Positions 1 to 6,957 of a stretch of 64,000 nt of DNA are shown piece after piece (position 1 is the stretch's first letter; each line of letters opens with the position of its first letter). The translations under genes and the position numbers were made by a program. The notes beneath the pieces are model-generated. The model saw only the letters and a program-made list of their open reading frames with translations. It was not told the DNA's origin and ran no database searches. This stretch comes from Methylobacterium sp. Leaf99 (GTDB taxonomy: Bacteria > Pseudomonadota > Alphaproteobacteria > Rhizobiales > Beijerinckiaceae): positions 187,006 to 251,005 of the forward strand of contig NZ_LMMU01000007.1 in NCBI RefSeq assembly GCF_001422375.1. The letters are read 5' to 3'.

Positions 1-1404
1 GCCCTCGAAGCGATGCCGGATCGCTCGCCGGCCCTGCGCAAGGCCGTCTACGAACGCGCGCGCAGCGCCCTGATCGGCCAGCTCCGTTCCCTCGACCCGC
101 CCCTGTCGGACGCGGATATCGATCTCGAGGCCCGGGCCCTCGAGACCGCCATCGACCGCCTCGAGACCGAGCACGCCCCGCCGCCCGAGCCGGTGCGGGA
201 GCCCGAGCCGCTCCCCGAACCCGCTCCGCCCGTCCCGGTGGAGACCCCGCTGGACCTGCCCGAAGCGACGCCGCCCGAGCCCGAGCCCGAACGGAAGCCC
301 GAGCCCCTTCCCGCGGCCGCAGCGCCCGAGCCGGCCGCGCCGCCGTTCCTGCCCCCGGCGCCGCCGCCCGACCTCGGCGCGACGCCCTTCATGGCGCCGG
401 AGCCGCCCGCCGGCCCGCCGATCATCCCGATCCAGGCCCGCAAGGGCCGGCCTTCGGCCGCCTCGCCCGCCGCGCCCGAACTTGTCGAGGCGCCGGCCGA
501 ATCCGCTCCGCCGGAGCCGACGGGGGCCGACCTCGTGGCCGATCCCTCCGGCGGGCGGCAGCGCCCGCGCATCGACGTGGTCTCGCCGCGCGCCGGCCGG
601 TCGCGCCTGCTGCGCAACGCCGTGGTGGGCGCGGTGCTGTTCACGGTCATCGGCCTCATCGCCGTCGCGGCCTTCCTCCTGCGCGACAAGCCGGCGGACC
701 TGCAGCCCGTCGCCGCCGAGCAGCAGGACGCGGTACCGGACGGGGCCGAGAGCAAGTACGCCGACCGCATCGGCGGCGAGGCCGTCACCCCGCCGGCCGC
801 GCCGACGCGGGTCGCGCCGACGCCGGCGAGCCCCAACGCCGCCGCGCCCGACGTCACCGTGGCGCAGCGCGCCGTCCTCTACGAGGAGAACACTTCCGCC
901 ACCAACGCCCAGCCGACGACGATCCCGGGTCGGGTCCAGTGGCGGCTGGAGACGGTCAACGGCGAGCGTGGCCAGCCCCTGGAGACGGCCGTGCGGGCCA
1001 ATGTCGAGTTTCCGGATGCCGGAATCAGCCTTGCGATGACCCTCAAGCGCAACCTCGACGCGACCCTGCCGGCCTCGCACACCATCGAGCTCGTCTTCAC
1101 CACGGACAGCGCCAACGCCGCGCGCCGGACGGTGCAGGATATCGGACTGCTTCAGACCAAGGACGAGGAGAACACCCGCGGTTCGCCGGTCTCGGGACTG
1201 CCCGTGCGGGTCCGGGACAACCTGTTCCTCATCGGCCTGTCGTCCCTGCGCAACGACATCGACCGCAACACCGACATGCTGCTGCACCGGAACTGGATGG
1301 AGCTCGCCGTGAAGTTCAGCAGCGGCTCGCGGGCGATCCTCAACTTCGAGAAGGGCGCCGCCGGGACGCAGGTGCTGGAGAAAGCCTTCGCCCAGTGGCG
1401 CTGA
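1..1404 (+). CDS. Proline-rich single-pass membrane protein, unknown function (5' end cut by window)
   Basis: The reading frame is open to the left edge, and the first in-frame ATG is at 13. Four codons precede it without a stop, so the true start probably lies outside the window. Seen from that ATG (463 residues): a short charged N-terminal helix, a long Pro/Glu/Ala-rich low-complexity stretch (about residues 54-165), one hydrophobic segment at about 199-223, and a globular, probably periplasmic C-terminal domain of about 180 residues. Similar proline-rich membrane proteins occur next to rpoH in Rhizobiales. The function is unknown and I do not assign one. It is convergent with rpoH, and a strong hairpin follows its stop. 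Confidence 0.75.
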   Translation, partial: ALEAMPDRSPALRKAVYERARSALIGQLRSLDPPLSDADIDLEARALETAIDRLETEHAPPPEPVREPEPLPEPAPPVPVETPLDLPEATPPEPEPERKPEPLPAAAAPEPAAPPFLPPAPPPDLGATPFMAPEPPAGPPIIPIQARKGRPSAASPAAPELVEAPAESAPPEPTGADLVADPSGGRQRPRIDVVSPRAGRSRLLRNAVVGAVLFTVIGLIAVAAFLLRDKPADLQPVAAEQQDAVPDGAESKYADRIGGEAVTPPAAPTRVAPTPASPNAAAPDVTVAQRAVLYEENTSATNAQPTTIPGRVQWRLETVNGERGQPLETAVRANVEFPDAGISLAMTLKRNLDATLPASHTIELVFTTDSANAARRTVQDIGLLQTKDEENTRGSPVSGLPVRVRDNLFLIGLSSLRNDIDRNTDMLLHRNWMELAVKFSSGSRAILNFEKGAAGTQVLEKAFAQWR

Positions 1405-1411
1405 CGGACGG

Positions 1412-1437
1412 GGGCGGCCCGACGCATCGGGCCGCCC
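1412..1437. terminator. Bidirectional hairpin terminator between the first gene and rpoH
   Basis: A perfect 11-bp inverted repeat (GGGCGGCCCGA, loop CGCA, TCGGGCCGCCC) lies in the 52-base gap between two convergent stops. No long T-tract is visible on either side, so its strength is inferred from the stem alone. Confidence 0.6.
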
Positions 1438-1456
1438 TCCGTTCGAACGGCGAGGC

Positions 1457-2347
1457 TCAGGCGTGGGCCGCCGCGCGCGGAGCCTCGCGGGACGCCAGGT
1501 TGCGCTTGACCGCCTCCTGGATCTTCTCGAAGGCGCGGACCTCGATCTGACGGACGCGCTCGCGCGACACGCCGAACTCGCCGGACAGATCCTCCAGGGT
1601 GATGGGGTCGTCGGCGAGGCGCCGCGCCTCGAAGATCCGGCGCTCGCGGGCGTTGAGGACCGAGAGGGCGTCGCGCAGGGCCGTGAGGCGGTTCTGCCCC
1701 TCTTCCTCGCGGGCCAGCACGGTCTCCTGGCTCGGGCTGTTGTCCACGAGCCAGTCCTGCCACTCGCCCTCGCCTTCCTCGCGCAGGGGGGCGTTGAGGG
1801 AGGTGTCGCCGGAGAGGCGACGGTTCATGTCGATCACCTCCTGCTCGGGCACGCCGAGCTTGACGGCGATCTGCGCCACCTGGTCCGGCTTGAGGTCGCC
1901 CTCTTCCAGGGCCGAGATCCGGCCCTTGGCCTTGCGCAGGTTGAAGAACAGCTTCTTCTGGTTGGCGGTGGTGCCCATCTTCACCAGGGACCACGAGCGC
2001 AGGATGTATTCCTGGATCGCCGCCTTGATCCACCACATGGCGTAGGTGGCGAGCCGGAAGCCCTTGTCGGGCTCGAAGCGCTTGACCGCCTGCATCAGGC
2101 CGACATTGCCCTCGGACACGACCTCGCCGATGGGCAGGCCGTAGCCGCGATAGCCCATGGCGATCTTGGCCACGAGGCGCAGGTGCGAGGTCACGAGGCG
2201 GTGGGCCGCGCCGCGGTCGCCTTTCTCCCGCCAGTCCTTCGCGAGCGTGAACTCCTCGTTCGGCTCCAGCATCGGAAACTTGCGGATCTCATCGAGGTAG
2301 CGCGACAGGCCACCCTCGGTGGCGAGCACGGGCAATGCGCCGGCCAT
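1457..2347 (-). CDS. rpoH: RNA polymerase sigma-32 (heat-shock) factor RpoH
   Basis: The gene encodes a 296-residue sigma-70-family factor directing RNA polymerase to heat-shock promoters. The RpoH-box signature QKKLFFNLRK is at residues 130-139. Region 2 (about 50-115) includes the NVGLMQAVKRFEP and MWWIKAAIQEYI motifs, and region 4 near the C-terminus has the helix-turn-helix SGEFGVSRERVRQIE. I chose the ATG at 2347 because AGGGAG lies just upstream and homologues start with MA..LPVL. An upstream in-frame ATG at 2431 would add 28 low-complexity residues with no match to the family. Alphaproteobacteria often carry more than one rpoH paralogue, so this may not be the only copy. Confidence 0.95.
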   Translation of the reverse strand: MAGALPVLATEGGLSRYLDEIRKFPMLEPNEEFTLAKDWREKGDRGAAHRLVTSHLRLVAKIAMGYRGYGLPIGEVVSEGNVGLMQAVKRFEPDKGFRLATYAMWWIKAAIQEYILRSWSLVKMGTTANQKKLFFNLRKAKGRISALEEGDLKPDQVAQIAVKLGVPEQEVIDMNRRLSGDTSLNAPLREEGEGEWQDWLVDNSPSQETVLAREEEGQNRLTALRDALSVLNARERRIFEARRLADDPITLEDLSGEFGVSRERVRQIEVRAFEKIQEAVKRNLASREAPRAAAHA

Positions 2348-2476
2348 GGTCTTATCTCCCTGAATGGTCCCCCGACGGGGCGGACCCGATTCGAACCGCC
2401 GCTCCCTTGAGCCGGCGTTCCGATTCCCCATTTCTACCGGGAAACGCGAAACGCCGGAAGCCGGTCCGGTGCACGA

Positions 2477-2499
2477 ACATCGCAGTCAACGCGCGATGT
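2477..2499. promoter_or_regulatory. Inverted repeat in the rpoH upstream region
   Basis: ACATCGC and GCGATGT form 7-bp arms around a 9-base loop, about 130 bases upstream of the rpoH start. It may be an operator or a leader hairpin. No promoter hexamers could be fixed with confidence in this 253-base gap. Confidence 0.3.
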
Positions 2500-2576
2500 C
2501 GCCGTTCGGTCATGGGTGGCACGAAACGCCGCGTCCGGCGGTGCCGTTCCGCACCCCCACCGGGCCGAGGCTTGAC

Positions 2577-2594
2577 CGTGGCCGATGGGCCACG
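2577..2594 (-). terminator. Hairpin immediately downstream of rluD
   Basis: CGTGGCC and GGCCACG (4-base loop) pair just past the rluD stop codon. No T-tract follows, so termination here would be weak or factor-dependent. rpoH lies downstream on the same strand. Confidence 0.35.
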
Positions 2595-2600
2595 CCGGCC

Positions 2601-3605
2601 CTAGGTCGTCGCCCCCTTTTTCCGGAGGGCCGCCAGGAGCGCTTCCATTTCCGGCGGCAGCGGACTCTCGAAATGCAGGGTTTCCCCCGTGCGGGGATGG
2701 GCGAAGCCGAGGACGCTGGCATGCAGGGCCTGCCGCCCGAGGGACAGCAGGGCCGCGCGGGCTTCGTCCCCGAGGCGGGACGCCTTGGTCTTGAACGCGC
2801 TGCCGTAGACGGCGTCCCCGAGGAGCGGATGGCCGCGATGGCTCATGTGCACCCGGATCTGGTGGGTGCGGCCCGTCTCCAGCTCGCACCGGACCAGGGC
2901 GACGAGGCCCGTGGCGTCGAGGGCTTCCTCGACGTGGTAGTGGGTGATGGCCTCGCGCCCGGTCTCGCCTCGGACCACGGCGATCTTTTCGCGATTGCGG
3001 ATGCTGCGGGCGAGGAACGCGTCGATGGTGCCGACGCGCGGCTCCGGCACGCCCCAGACCAGGGCACGGTAGACCCGCTCGAGGGGCCCGGTGCGGCCGT
3101 GATCGGCGAACTGCTCGGTCAGGCCCTTGTGGGCCCGGTCGTTCTTGGCCACCACCAGGAGCCCGCTGGTGTCCTTGTCGAGGCGGTGGACGATGCCCGG
3201 ACGCCGGACCCCGCCGATGCCCGACAGGCTGTCGCCGCAATGGGCGATAAGGCCGTTGACCAGGGTGCCGGAATCGTGGCCGGGCGCTGGATGCACCACG
3301 AGGCCCGCCGGCTTGTCGATGACGATGAGGTCGTCGTCCTCGTAGACCACGACGAGGTCCTGGGTCTCGCCCCGCGGCGTCGGCGCGATCGCCGTCGGGA
3401 TCGTCACGGCGAGTTCCGTGCCCGGCCCGACCTTCACCGACAGGTCGAGCACCACCGTTCCGTTGCGCGTCACCTGGCCCGTTCGGATGAGTTCCTGAAG
3501 GCGCGCCCGCGACACATCGGGAAACGCCCGCGCCAGGGCGCGGTCGAGGCGCTCCGGCGTCACATCGTCGGCGAGCGTCGCCCGACGGTCCTCTGGTTGC
3601 TGCAA
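2601..3605 (-). CDS. rluD: 23S rRNA pseudouridine synthase, RluA/RluD family
   Basis: The 334-residue protein converts uridines of 23S rRNA (helix 69 in RluD) to pseudouridine. An N-terminal S4-like RNA-binding domain (about 15-75, RLDRALARAFPDVSRARLQELI) is followed by the catalytic domain. The catalytic aspartate is in the family motif HRLDKDTSGLLVVAKN, near residue 145. The motifs ETGRTHQIRVHMSHRGHPLLGD and LHASVLGFAHP further confirm the family. Length is typical. It is transcribed in the same direction as rpoH with about 250 bases between. RluD is preferred over RluC because of the S4 domain layout and overall motif spelling, but the exact target uridines are inferred. Confidence 0.9.
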   Translation of the reverse strand: MQQPEDRRATLADDVTPERLDRALARAFPDVSRARLQELIRTGQVTRNGTVVLDLSVKVGPGTELAVTIPTAIAPTPRGETQDLVVVYEDDDLIVIDKPAGLVVHPAPGHDSGTLVNGLIAHCGDSLSGIGGVRRPGIVHRLDKDTSGLLVVAKNDRAHKGLTEQFADHGRTGPLERVYRALVWGVPEPRVGTIDAFLARSIRNREKIAVVRGETGREAITHYHVEEALDATGLVALVRCELETGRTHQIRVHMSHRGHPLLGDAVYGSAFKTKASRLGDEARAALLSLGRQALHASVLGFAHPRTGETLHFESPLPPEMEALLAALRKKGATT

Positions 3606-3804
3606 CGATCGTCCCTCCGCCTCGAAGATCGCGACCCGGACGGGCCACGTAAAATCACGTCCGGGGGCACTTGCCCCCTCGCGGGACCGTCGCTATACGA
3701 TCGCCACACCGCCGGGAAGCTTCCCCCGCCGGACGGTCCCACGGGATCGGAACCACCCGGAAGCGACGCAGGCACCCGACGGGTGTCGCGTAGGATTGAA
3801 GACC

Positions 3805-3879
3805 GCGCCCATCGTCTAGCGGTTAGGACAGGTCCCTCTCACGGATCAGACCGGGGTTCGATTCCCCGTGGGCGCGCCA
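3805..3879 (+). tRNA. tRNA-Glu, anticodon CTC, CCA encoded
   Basis: A complete cloverleaf can be drawn. The acceptor arm is GCGCCCA with TGGGCGC at 3869-3875. The D-arm contains TAGCGGTTAGGA. The anticodon stem GGTCC/GGATC has loop CTCTCAC, giving anticodon CTC at 3838-3840. The T-arm is CGGGGTTCGATTCCCCG. The discriminator is G, followed by genomic CCA. GCGCCCATCGTCTAG is typical of bacterial tRNA-Glu. Confidence 0.96.
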
Positions 3880-4191
3880 ATCCACGATACTGGAATTCCA
3901 GATGTGTTCGAGGGCTTGGCAATCATACTTTGTATGTGGCTAAGTATCTCCTGGGCCGGTCAAGCTCGGTGAAATCGTATGCCGCCCGCATGACGCGGTG
4001 CGAAACGTCCAAGCGCCCCCAGGACCTTGCGAAATTCGGTATCGACCCGGCCCTGTGCTGCCCCGATGGCGCGCTGCCGCATCGAAAGTCTTGTGCGCGT
4101 TCTGTCGCAGCGCTTGCCTCCGATTAAGGATGGGTTACCATCGGCGCCTCCACAGCGTTCGACGTCTACCCCTCGAGACAAGGTGTTCGCC
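3880..4191. other. 312-base intergenic region after tRNA-Glu
   Basis: The first hundred bases are visibly more AT-rich than the surroundings. They contain a small inverted repeat CATAC-TTT-GTATG at 3924-3936. No gene, integrase or duplicated tRNA 3' end was found here. The right-hand part holds a candidate promoter for the small gene at 4192. Confidence 0.5.
4113..4141 (+). promoter_or_regulatory. Candidate promoter for the 57-residue protein
   Basis: CTTGCC, a 17-base spacer and TACCAT resemble the alphaproteobacterial housekeeping pattern CTTGAC-N17-CTATAT. A transcript would start about 45 bases before the ATG at 4192. This rests on sequence resemblance only. Confidence 0.35.
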
Positions 4192-4365
4192 ATGTCCCAG
4201 ACGATTCGCGTCAAGCCGACCCACGACGGCACCTATACTGTCTATCGTGGCAGTGAGGTCTTGGTGAGCGGCCTCACCCGCCCGCAGGCCGAGCACTACG
4301 AAGCGAGCCTCGGCCTGCTTCCGTCCCTCGCCGCCGCACGGGGGCCGGCCACGCTCTCCGCCTGA
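4192..4365 (+). CDS. Small hypothetical protein (57 aa)
   Basis: This short gene encodes a soluble protein with the pattern IRVKPTHDGTYTVYRGSEVLVSGL followed by an alanine-rich end. The alternating polar/hydrophobic pattern of the first 35 residues suggests a small beta-rich fold that I cannot name. The ATG at 4192 is chosen because the coding character begins there and AAGGTG lies about 7 bases upstream. The in-frame extension to 4027 is arginine/proline-rich and looks non-coding. It stands alone after tRNA-Glu and is convergent with the metallophosphoesterase gene. Function unknown. Confidence 0.6.
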   Translation: MSQTIRVKPTHDGTYTVYRGSEVLVSGLTRPQAEHYEASLGLLPSLAAARGPATLSA

Positions 4366-4420
4366 AAAGAAATTTTCGCGGACAAAGAATTTTCACGCGT
4401 CGCCCGCACGCGGGCGGCGC

Positions 4421-5320
4421 TCACGACGGCGTCAGGCGCACCGGACCGAGATCGGCGATGAGGCCGGCTTCCGTGAGGCCCCGCGCCGCGCCGGTGATGC
4501 CGAACCCGTCCGGGCCCCGGACGATGGTGTAGAGGTAGTAGCTCGCCCGCCGGGTCGGACCGCCCTCGCGGGCCGAGGCGGAGGGACAGCCGACCACCGG
4601 CACGGGCCGGCCCCCCGGACCGGGCGCGAAATGCACGCTGCCGACGTGGTTGTGGCCGTGCAGGATGAGATCGGCCCCGGCCTGCGCGATCATCGCCATG
4701 AACGCCGCGGCATCCTTCAGTTCCCGCCCCGACGAGGCCCCGCCCGGATGGGGCGGATGGTGGATCATCACCACCCGGCACGGCGGCTCGGCCTCGGCGC
4801 CGAGGCGCTCCAGCATGCCGCGCGCCGCCACGATCTGCGGCGGGCCGAGGCGTCCGCTCGCCACGAAGGGTTTCGTCGGAATCGCCGAGGACAGGCCGAT
4901 GAGGGCCACGGGGCCGCGCCGGCGCAGGTAGGGGAACACCCCCGGCGCGCCGTCGTCGTCCGTGGTCCAGGCGCCGCAGGCGGCGAGCAGACCTTCGAGG
5001 GAGCCGCGCACGTAGGCGTCGTGGTTGCCCGGCACGAAGCTCACGGCGTCCGGGTTGCCCAGGGCCTCCAAGAACACCCGCGAGGTCGCCCACTCGCTCG
5101 GCAGGCCGATGTTGCAGAGGTCGCCCGTGCAGGCGATGTGGTCGTGGGGCTGGCCCTGGAGATCGGCTACGAGGGCGGCGAGCAGATCCATGTCGTGGGC
5201 GTGCTTGCGGCCGCGCCGCCAGTTCACGTAGCCGGTGGCGCGCTTGCTGAAGAGCTGGCGCAGGCGCGGGCGCGGCAGCGGCCCGACATGCGGGTCGGTG
5301 ATGTGGGCGAGGCGGAACAT
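4421..5320 (-). CDS. Calcineurin-like metallophosphoesterase (class III cyclic nucleotide phosphodiesterase type)
   Basis: The 299-residue protein carries all five metal-binding blocks of the calcineurin-like phosphoesterase fold: ITDPHVG near residue 8, CTGDLCN near 70, GNHDAY near 105, MIHHPPHP near 190 and HGHNHVG near 227. The dinuclear metal site therefore looks intact. Family members hydrolyse phosphodiesters such as cAMP, or phosphomonoesters, and the substrate cannot be read from the sequence. The ATG at 5320 (MFRLAHITDPH) matches the start of relatives; upstream extension codes for low-complexity residues. It lies downstream of, and in the same direction as, the VIT1-type gene. Confidence 0.85.
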   Translation of the reverse strand: MFRLAHITDPHVGPLPRPRLRQLFSKRATGYVNWRRGRKHAHDMDLLAALVADLQGQPHDHIACTGDLCNIGLPSEWATSRVFLEALGNPDAVSFVPGNHDAYVRGSLEGLLAACGAWTTDDDGAPGVFPYLRRRGPVALIGLSSAIPTKPFVASGRLGPPQIVAARGMLERLGAEAEPPCRVVMIHHPPHPGGASSGRELKDAAAFMAMIAQAGADLILHGHNHVGSVHFAPGPGGRPVPVVGCPSASAREGGPTRRASYYLYTIVRGPDGFGITGAARGLTEAGLIADLGPVRLTPS

Positions 5321-5391
5321 GCGTGTCCGTTTCGGCTGGGAAATTTCCTCCGCATCGCCACTCGCGTCCCCGGGGTCAACCCAGACTCCCG

Positions 5392-5991
5392 TCACGCGCT
5401 TCCGATCACGACGCCGGCCGCCAGGACGAGGGCGCCGCCCAGCACCACCTGCATGGCCGCCCGCCAGAAGGGTGTGGCCATGTAGCGCGTGCGGATGCCG
5501 GCGATGACGGCGAGTTCGACGACGACCACGACGATGGCGAGGCCCGTCGCCAGGGCGAACGCGTTCGGCCAGGTATCGGGGATGAGGTAGGGCAGCGTGT
5601 GCCCGAGGCCGCCCAAAGCGGTCATCGCCCCGCAGACGAGGCCGCGCATCCACGGCGAGCCGCGCCCGGTGATCGATCCGTTGTCCGACAGCGCCTCGGT
5701 GAAGCCCATGCTGATCCCGGCGCCGAGGGAGGCCGCGAGCCCGACAAGAAAGGTCGCTCCGTTGCTGTGCGTGGCGAAGGCCGCGGCGAAGATCGGCGCA
5801 AGGGTCGAGACCGAGCCGTCGATGAGGCCGGCCAGGGCCGGCTGTACGTAACGCAGGACATGGGCCCGGTGGGCCTCGGCGGCCGCGTCGAGGGCGGGGT
5901 TTTCGTCGCGGGCCGTTCTCGGATCGCGGAGTCTCCCCGGGTCGAGGGCGAGGGTCGGTAAGGGCGGCGCGGCGCCGGCATCCAGGATCAT
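5392..5991 (-). CDS. VIT1/CCC1-family membrane protein (MbfA-like transporter domain without ferritin domain)
   Basis: This 199-residue membrane protein has the VIT-domain signature LAGLIDGSVSTLAPIFAAAF near residue 57, then ISMGFTEALSD, GLGHTLPYLIP and about five hydrophobic segments. In Rhizobiales the same domain forms the C-terminal half of MbfA, a membrane-bound ferritin that exports iron. Here the N-terminal ferritin-like domain is absent, so only the transporter half is encoded. Iron or manganese transport is inferred from the family. The start at 5991 gives the N-terminus MILDAGAAPP; an extension to 6120 would run through the palindrome at 6006-6045. Control by that palindrome is likely. 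Confidence 0.75.
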   Translation of the reverse strand: MILDAGAAPPLPTLALDPGRLRDPRTARDENPALDAAAEAHRAHVLRYVQPALAGLIDGSVSTLAPIFAAAFATHSNGATFLVGLAASLGAGISMGFTEALSDNGSITGRGSPWMRGLVCGAMTALGGLGHTLPYLIPDTWPNAFALATGLAIVVVVVELAVIAGIRTRYMATPFWRAAMQVVLGGALVLAAGVVIGSA

Positions 5992-6005
5992 CGGACGGAC
6001 TCCAG

Positions 6006-6045
6006 TTTGTATTTGTTCTAATCTATAGATTGGAACAGCTACAAA
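6006..6045. promoter_or_regulatory. 40-bp palindrome, probable operator of the VIT1-type gene
   Basis: Two 20-base arms meet at position 6025/6026. The left arm reads TTTGTATTTGTTCTAATCTA. The right arm, reverse-complemented, reads TTTGTAGCTGTTCCAATCTA, giving 17 of 20 matches. It is distinctly AT-rich for this genome and ends 14 bases before the VIT1 start codon. It could be the site of a Fur/Irr-type or other dimeric repressor. It does not match the published Irr (ICE) consensus closely enough for me to name the regulator. Confidence 0.6.
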
Positions 6046-6234
6046 CAATGGGGTTTTACCCTTGGTGGCCGGGATTTGAGGGTTGCAAGGGCGTCCGCCA
6101 CCCGCGCAGGGCGGGTGCACGGCGTTGCGTCGGCCCGGGGAACGGCGCTAGACACCGCCCGGCGCCGGCCGGAGGCAGTCCTCTCCGGACCTCGCACCGG
6201 GTGGGTCGCGAGCGGCGCCGCGAAGGCGATCTCC

Positions 6235-6957
6235 ATGAGTGTCCTCAAGCGCATCGGCCGCGCCCCGGCGGTCCAGCAGGCCCTCGGCCGTGTCGCCGGC
6301 GGCTACCTGCGCCTCGTGCGCGCCACCAACCGCTTTGCCGTGGAGCCGGCCGATCCCGATCCGTGGCTCGACGATCTCGGGCCGTTCATCGCCGGCATGT
6401 GGCACGGCCAGCATACGATGATCTCGTTCATGCGCCGGCCCCACGACCGCATCGCCACGATCATCTCCCGCTCGGCCGACGGCAACATCAACACCATCGC
6501 GCTGGAGCGCATGGGTGTGCGGGTGATCCGCGCGTCGGGGGCTCGCGGGCGGCCCGTGCGCGACGTCAAGGCCAAGGGCGGGGCCGAGGGCCTGCGTGCC
6601 ATGCTGCGGGCCTTGAAGAACGGCGAATCCGTCGCCTTCAGCGCCGACGTGCCGAAGGTCTCGCGCCGGTGCGACGCCGGCATCCTGACGCTGGCCCGCT
6701 TCTCCGGCCGGCCCATCGTGCCCGTGGCCGTGGTCACGAGCCGCCACCTGCGGCTCAACAGCTGGGACCGCGCCTGCTTCGGCCTGCCGTTCGGCCGGGG
6801 CGCCATGGTGTTCGGGACGCCGATCCGGGTGCCGCGCGACGCCGAGCCCGAGGCGTTCGAGGTTTTGCGCCTGGCGGTGGAGGCCGAGATGAACCGCGTC
6901 CACGACCGCGCCTACACCCTCGTGGGGCGCCCCGACCGCGTCGGACCTCCCGCATGA
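6235..6957 (+). CDS. DUF374 lysophospholipid acyltransferase-family protein
   Basis: The 240-residue protein belongs to the DUF374 branch of the LPLAT superfamily. The motif GMWHGQHTMISF (about residues 54-65) corresponds to the HX4D-type acyltransferase block. ISRSADGNINTIALERMGV and the acceptor-site block SVAFSADVPK follow. It overlaps waaA by ATGA and precedes lpxK, so it probably acts on lipid A or Kdo-lipid A at the inner membrane. That role is inferred from context. The ATG at 6235 gives MSVLKRIGRAP, the usual N-terminus; the upstream in-frame extension is arginine-rich and untypical. Confidence 0.8.
   Translation: MSVLKRIGRAPAVQQALGRVAGGYLRLVRATNRFAVEPADPDPWLDDLGPFIAGMWHGQHTMISFMRRPHDRIATIISRSADGNINTIALERMGVRVIRASGARGRPVRDVKAKGGAEGLRAMLRALKNGESVAFSADVPKVSRRCDAGILTLARFSGRPIVPVAVVTSRHLRLNSWDRACFGLPFGRGAMVFGTPIRVPRDAEPEAFEVLRLAVEAEMNRVHDRAYTLVGRPDRVGPPA

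Noticed and set aside
2380-2450. A possible tRNA on the minus strand near GATTCGAACC
   Set aside because: The TTCGAAT loop is present, but the flanking bases do not pair into a T-stem and no acceptor or anticodon stem can be drawn.
6076-6234. An upstream extension of the DUF374 gene
   Set aside because: The extension lies just after the palindrome at 6006-6045 and codes for arginine/alanine-rich residues. The family start is at 6235.
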